Shown here piece after piece: positions 14,041 to 14,757 of a stretch of DNA of 14,757 nucleotides. Numbering within the stretch: the first letter of the stretch is position 1; every line of letters begins with the position of its first letter. The notes beneath the pieces were generated by a model. It did not search any database. It was not told where the DNA came from and worked only from the letters and a program-made list of their open reading frames with translations. Source of the stretch: Candidatus Latescibacterota bacterium (lineage in GTDB: Bacteria; Latescibacterota; UBA2968; UBA8231); contig JAJDTN010000439.1 of assembly GCA_022827165.1 (NCBI GenBank), positions 1 through 14,757 on the forward strand. Reading direction: 5' to 3'. The position numbers and the translations under genes were made by a program.

Positions 14041-14095
14041 TTGCCCAAACCCAGGCAGGTCAGTATCGTATCACTGTATTATCTCACTAATACAG
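14041..14095 (+). promoter_or_regulatory. Regulator-ABC operon promoter with 8-6-8 inverted repeat operator
   Basis: CTGTATTA (14074-14081) and TAATACAG (14088-14095) form perfect 8-base arms around a 6-base spacer, in an AT-rich pocket upstream of the GntR-type gene. A possible sigma-70 promoter just before it is TTGCCC (14041-14046), a 17-base spacer and TATCGT (14064-14069), placing the repeat at the transcription start. GntR/YtrA regulators commonly repress their own ABC operons through such repeats, so this is the likely autoregulatory operator. Confidence 0.6.
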
Positions 14096-14156
14096 CAATG
14101 CCGAAACCGCTACGGATCGTAACCGCGGAAGGACCTGATCATATGGGAGCGTCCCC

Positions 14157-14546
14157 ATCCTCCACCTGACCCTGGACCCCTCCAGCGGGGTCCCCATCTA
14201 CCTGCAGATCATCGAGCAGGTCAAGTACCAGATCGCCACCCGGGTGCTCCGGCCGCACGACGAGCTCCCGTCGGTGCGCGCCCTGGCCGGGCAGTACCTG
14301 ATCAACCCGAACACGGTGGCGCGGGCCTACCGCGAGCTGGAACACGGCGGGCTCATCTACAAGAAGCGGGGCATGGGCACCTACGTGGCCGAGAGGAAGG
14401 TGACCATGAGCCGGAAGGAACGGTTCGCGATCGTGCGGCAACTGCTCGACAAGGCCCTGGTGCAGGCCGTCGAGCTGGGGATGAGCCCCGCGGAGATGCG
14501 CCAGGTCTTCCGTGAGCAACTGCACCAGTTCGGTGAAGAGAGATGA
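14157..14546 (+). CDS. YtrA-type GntR transcription regulator
   Basis: This protein of about 129 residues has a winged-helix GntR domain (VPIYLQIIEQVKYQIATRVL, DELPSVRALAGQYLINPNTV, ARAYRELEHGGLIYKKRGMG). A short C-terminal dimerisation tail with no ligand domain follows, as in the YtrA subfamily that represses ABC-transporter operons. The homologous N terminus (LTLDPSSGVPIY) is encoded upstream of the first canonical start (GTG 14244), which would delete about a third of the DNA-binding domain. The frame back to the stop upstream has no ATG, GTG or TTG. I therefore place the start at ATC 14157, which lies 7 bases after GGGAG, exactly where homologues have ATG; CTG 14166 is an alternative. 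The stop overlaps the next start by 4 bases. It probably binds the inverted repeat at 14074-14095. Confidence 0.8.
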   Translation: MLHLTLDPSSGVPIYLQIIEQVKYQIATRVLRPHDELPSVRALAGQYLINPNTVARAYRELEHGGLIYKKRGMGTYVAERKVTMSRKERFAIVRQLLDKALVQAVELGMSPAEMRQVFREQLHQFGEER

Positions 14547-14757
14547 CTGATGCCGCCATCGCCATGGATGGCCTGACCCACCGGTTCGGAAAGACCGCCG
14601 CCCTGGAGGATCTCGACCTCGAGGTTCCCACCGGAGCGGTCTGCGGCTTCCTGGGGCGCAACGGGGCCGGAAAGACCACGGCCATCAGAATCCTGATGAA
14701 CCAGCTCCGCCCAACGGCCGGACGGACGGAAGTGCTGGGACTGGACCCGGCGCGGGA
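14543..14757 (+). CDS. ABC transporter ATP-binding protein (partial)
   Basis: Only the first 71 codons are present; the gene runs off the right edge. The start of an ABC ATPase is clear: MTDAAIAMDGLTHRFGKTAA, then LEDLDLEVPTGAVCGFLGRN and the Walker A motif GRNGAGKTT, followed by AIRILMNQLRPTAGRTEVLG. The type is that of ABC-2 or drug/lantibiotic-like exporters, which usually have a separate membrane subunit encoded next. ATG 14543 overlaps the regulator's stop (ATGA), so the two are translationally coupled, as expected for a YtrA-type regulator and its transporter. The substrate is unknown. Confidence 0.9.
   Translation, partial: MTDAAIAMDGLTHRFGKTAALEDLDLEVPTGAVCGFLGRNGAGKTTAIRILMNQLRPTAGRTEVLGLDPAR

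Overview
The window is GC-rich (roughly 70% by eye), densely coded bacterial DNA with short or overlapping gene junctions and no rRNA, tRNA, CRISPR array or insertion sequence that I can see. The gene mix (PhyH dioxygenase, PIG-L-like protein, Gfo/Idh oxidoreductase, DegT aminotransferase, ankyrin protein, YtrA-type GntR regulator, two toxin-antitoxin modules) suggests a large-genome, environmental or uncultured high-GC lineage. No single gene fixes the phylum.

Region 1 (about 23-7934, all +) is a compact metabolic run. It holds a PhyH-type Fe(II)/2-oxoglutarate dioxygenase, a PIG-L/LmbE-fold protein, NADP-type glutamate dehydrogenase (gdhA), a Gfo/Idh/MocA oxidoreductase, a PLP sugar-type aminotransferase (DegT/DnrJ/EryC1/StrS), an amidohydrolase_2 protein, a RidA-family protein and a histidine phosphatase. 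Several junctions are 4-base start/stop overlaps. Oxidation of an alcohol (Gfo/Idh), transamination of the ketone (DegT), glutamate resupply (GDH) and dephosphorylation (histidine phosphatase) resemble the logic of amino-sugar or aminocyclitol routes such as kanosamine synthesis; this is a hypothesis. A mazEF module, with a perfect 19-base palindrome in front of it, sits between the oxidoreductase and the aminotransferase, and the mazF stop overlaps the aminotransferase start.

Region 2 (8209-9667, -) holds an ankyrin-repeat protein followed 4 bases later by a GuaD-type guanine deaminase. It converges on region 1 across a 274-base gap.

Region 3 (about 9750-13958, -) is read from right to left: a Phd/YefM antitoxin, a RelE/ParE toxin, then a large adenylation-thiolation-reductase (A-T-R) protein of the NRPS/carboxylate-reductase type. 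The A-T-R gene is broken by a frameshift near 12597. Its reductase domain carries an expansion of about 115 residues that looks like tandem copies of a native motif. A near-identical 96-base copy of its 3' end lies just downstream, inside a 56-codon chimeric reading frame whose start resembles the start of the ankyrin gene. This stretch looks recombined or decaying.

Region 4 (about 14040-14757, +) is divergent from the antitoxin. It starts a YtrA-type GntR regulator (apparently with an ATC or CTG start codon) coupled to an ABC-transporter ATPase that runs off the window. An 8-6-8 inverted repeat upstream is the likely operator.
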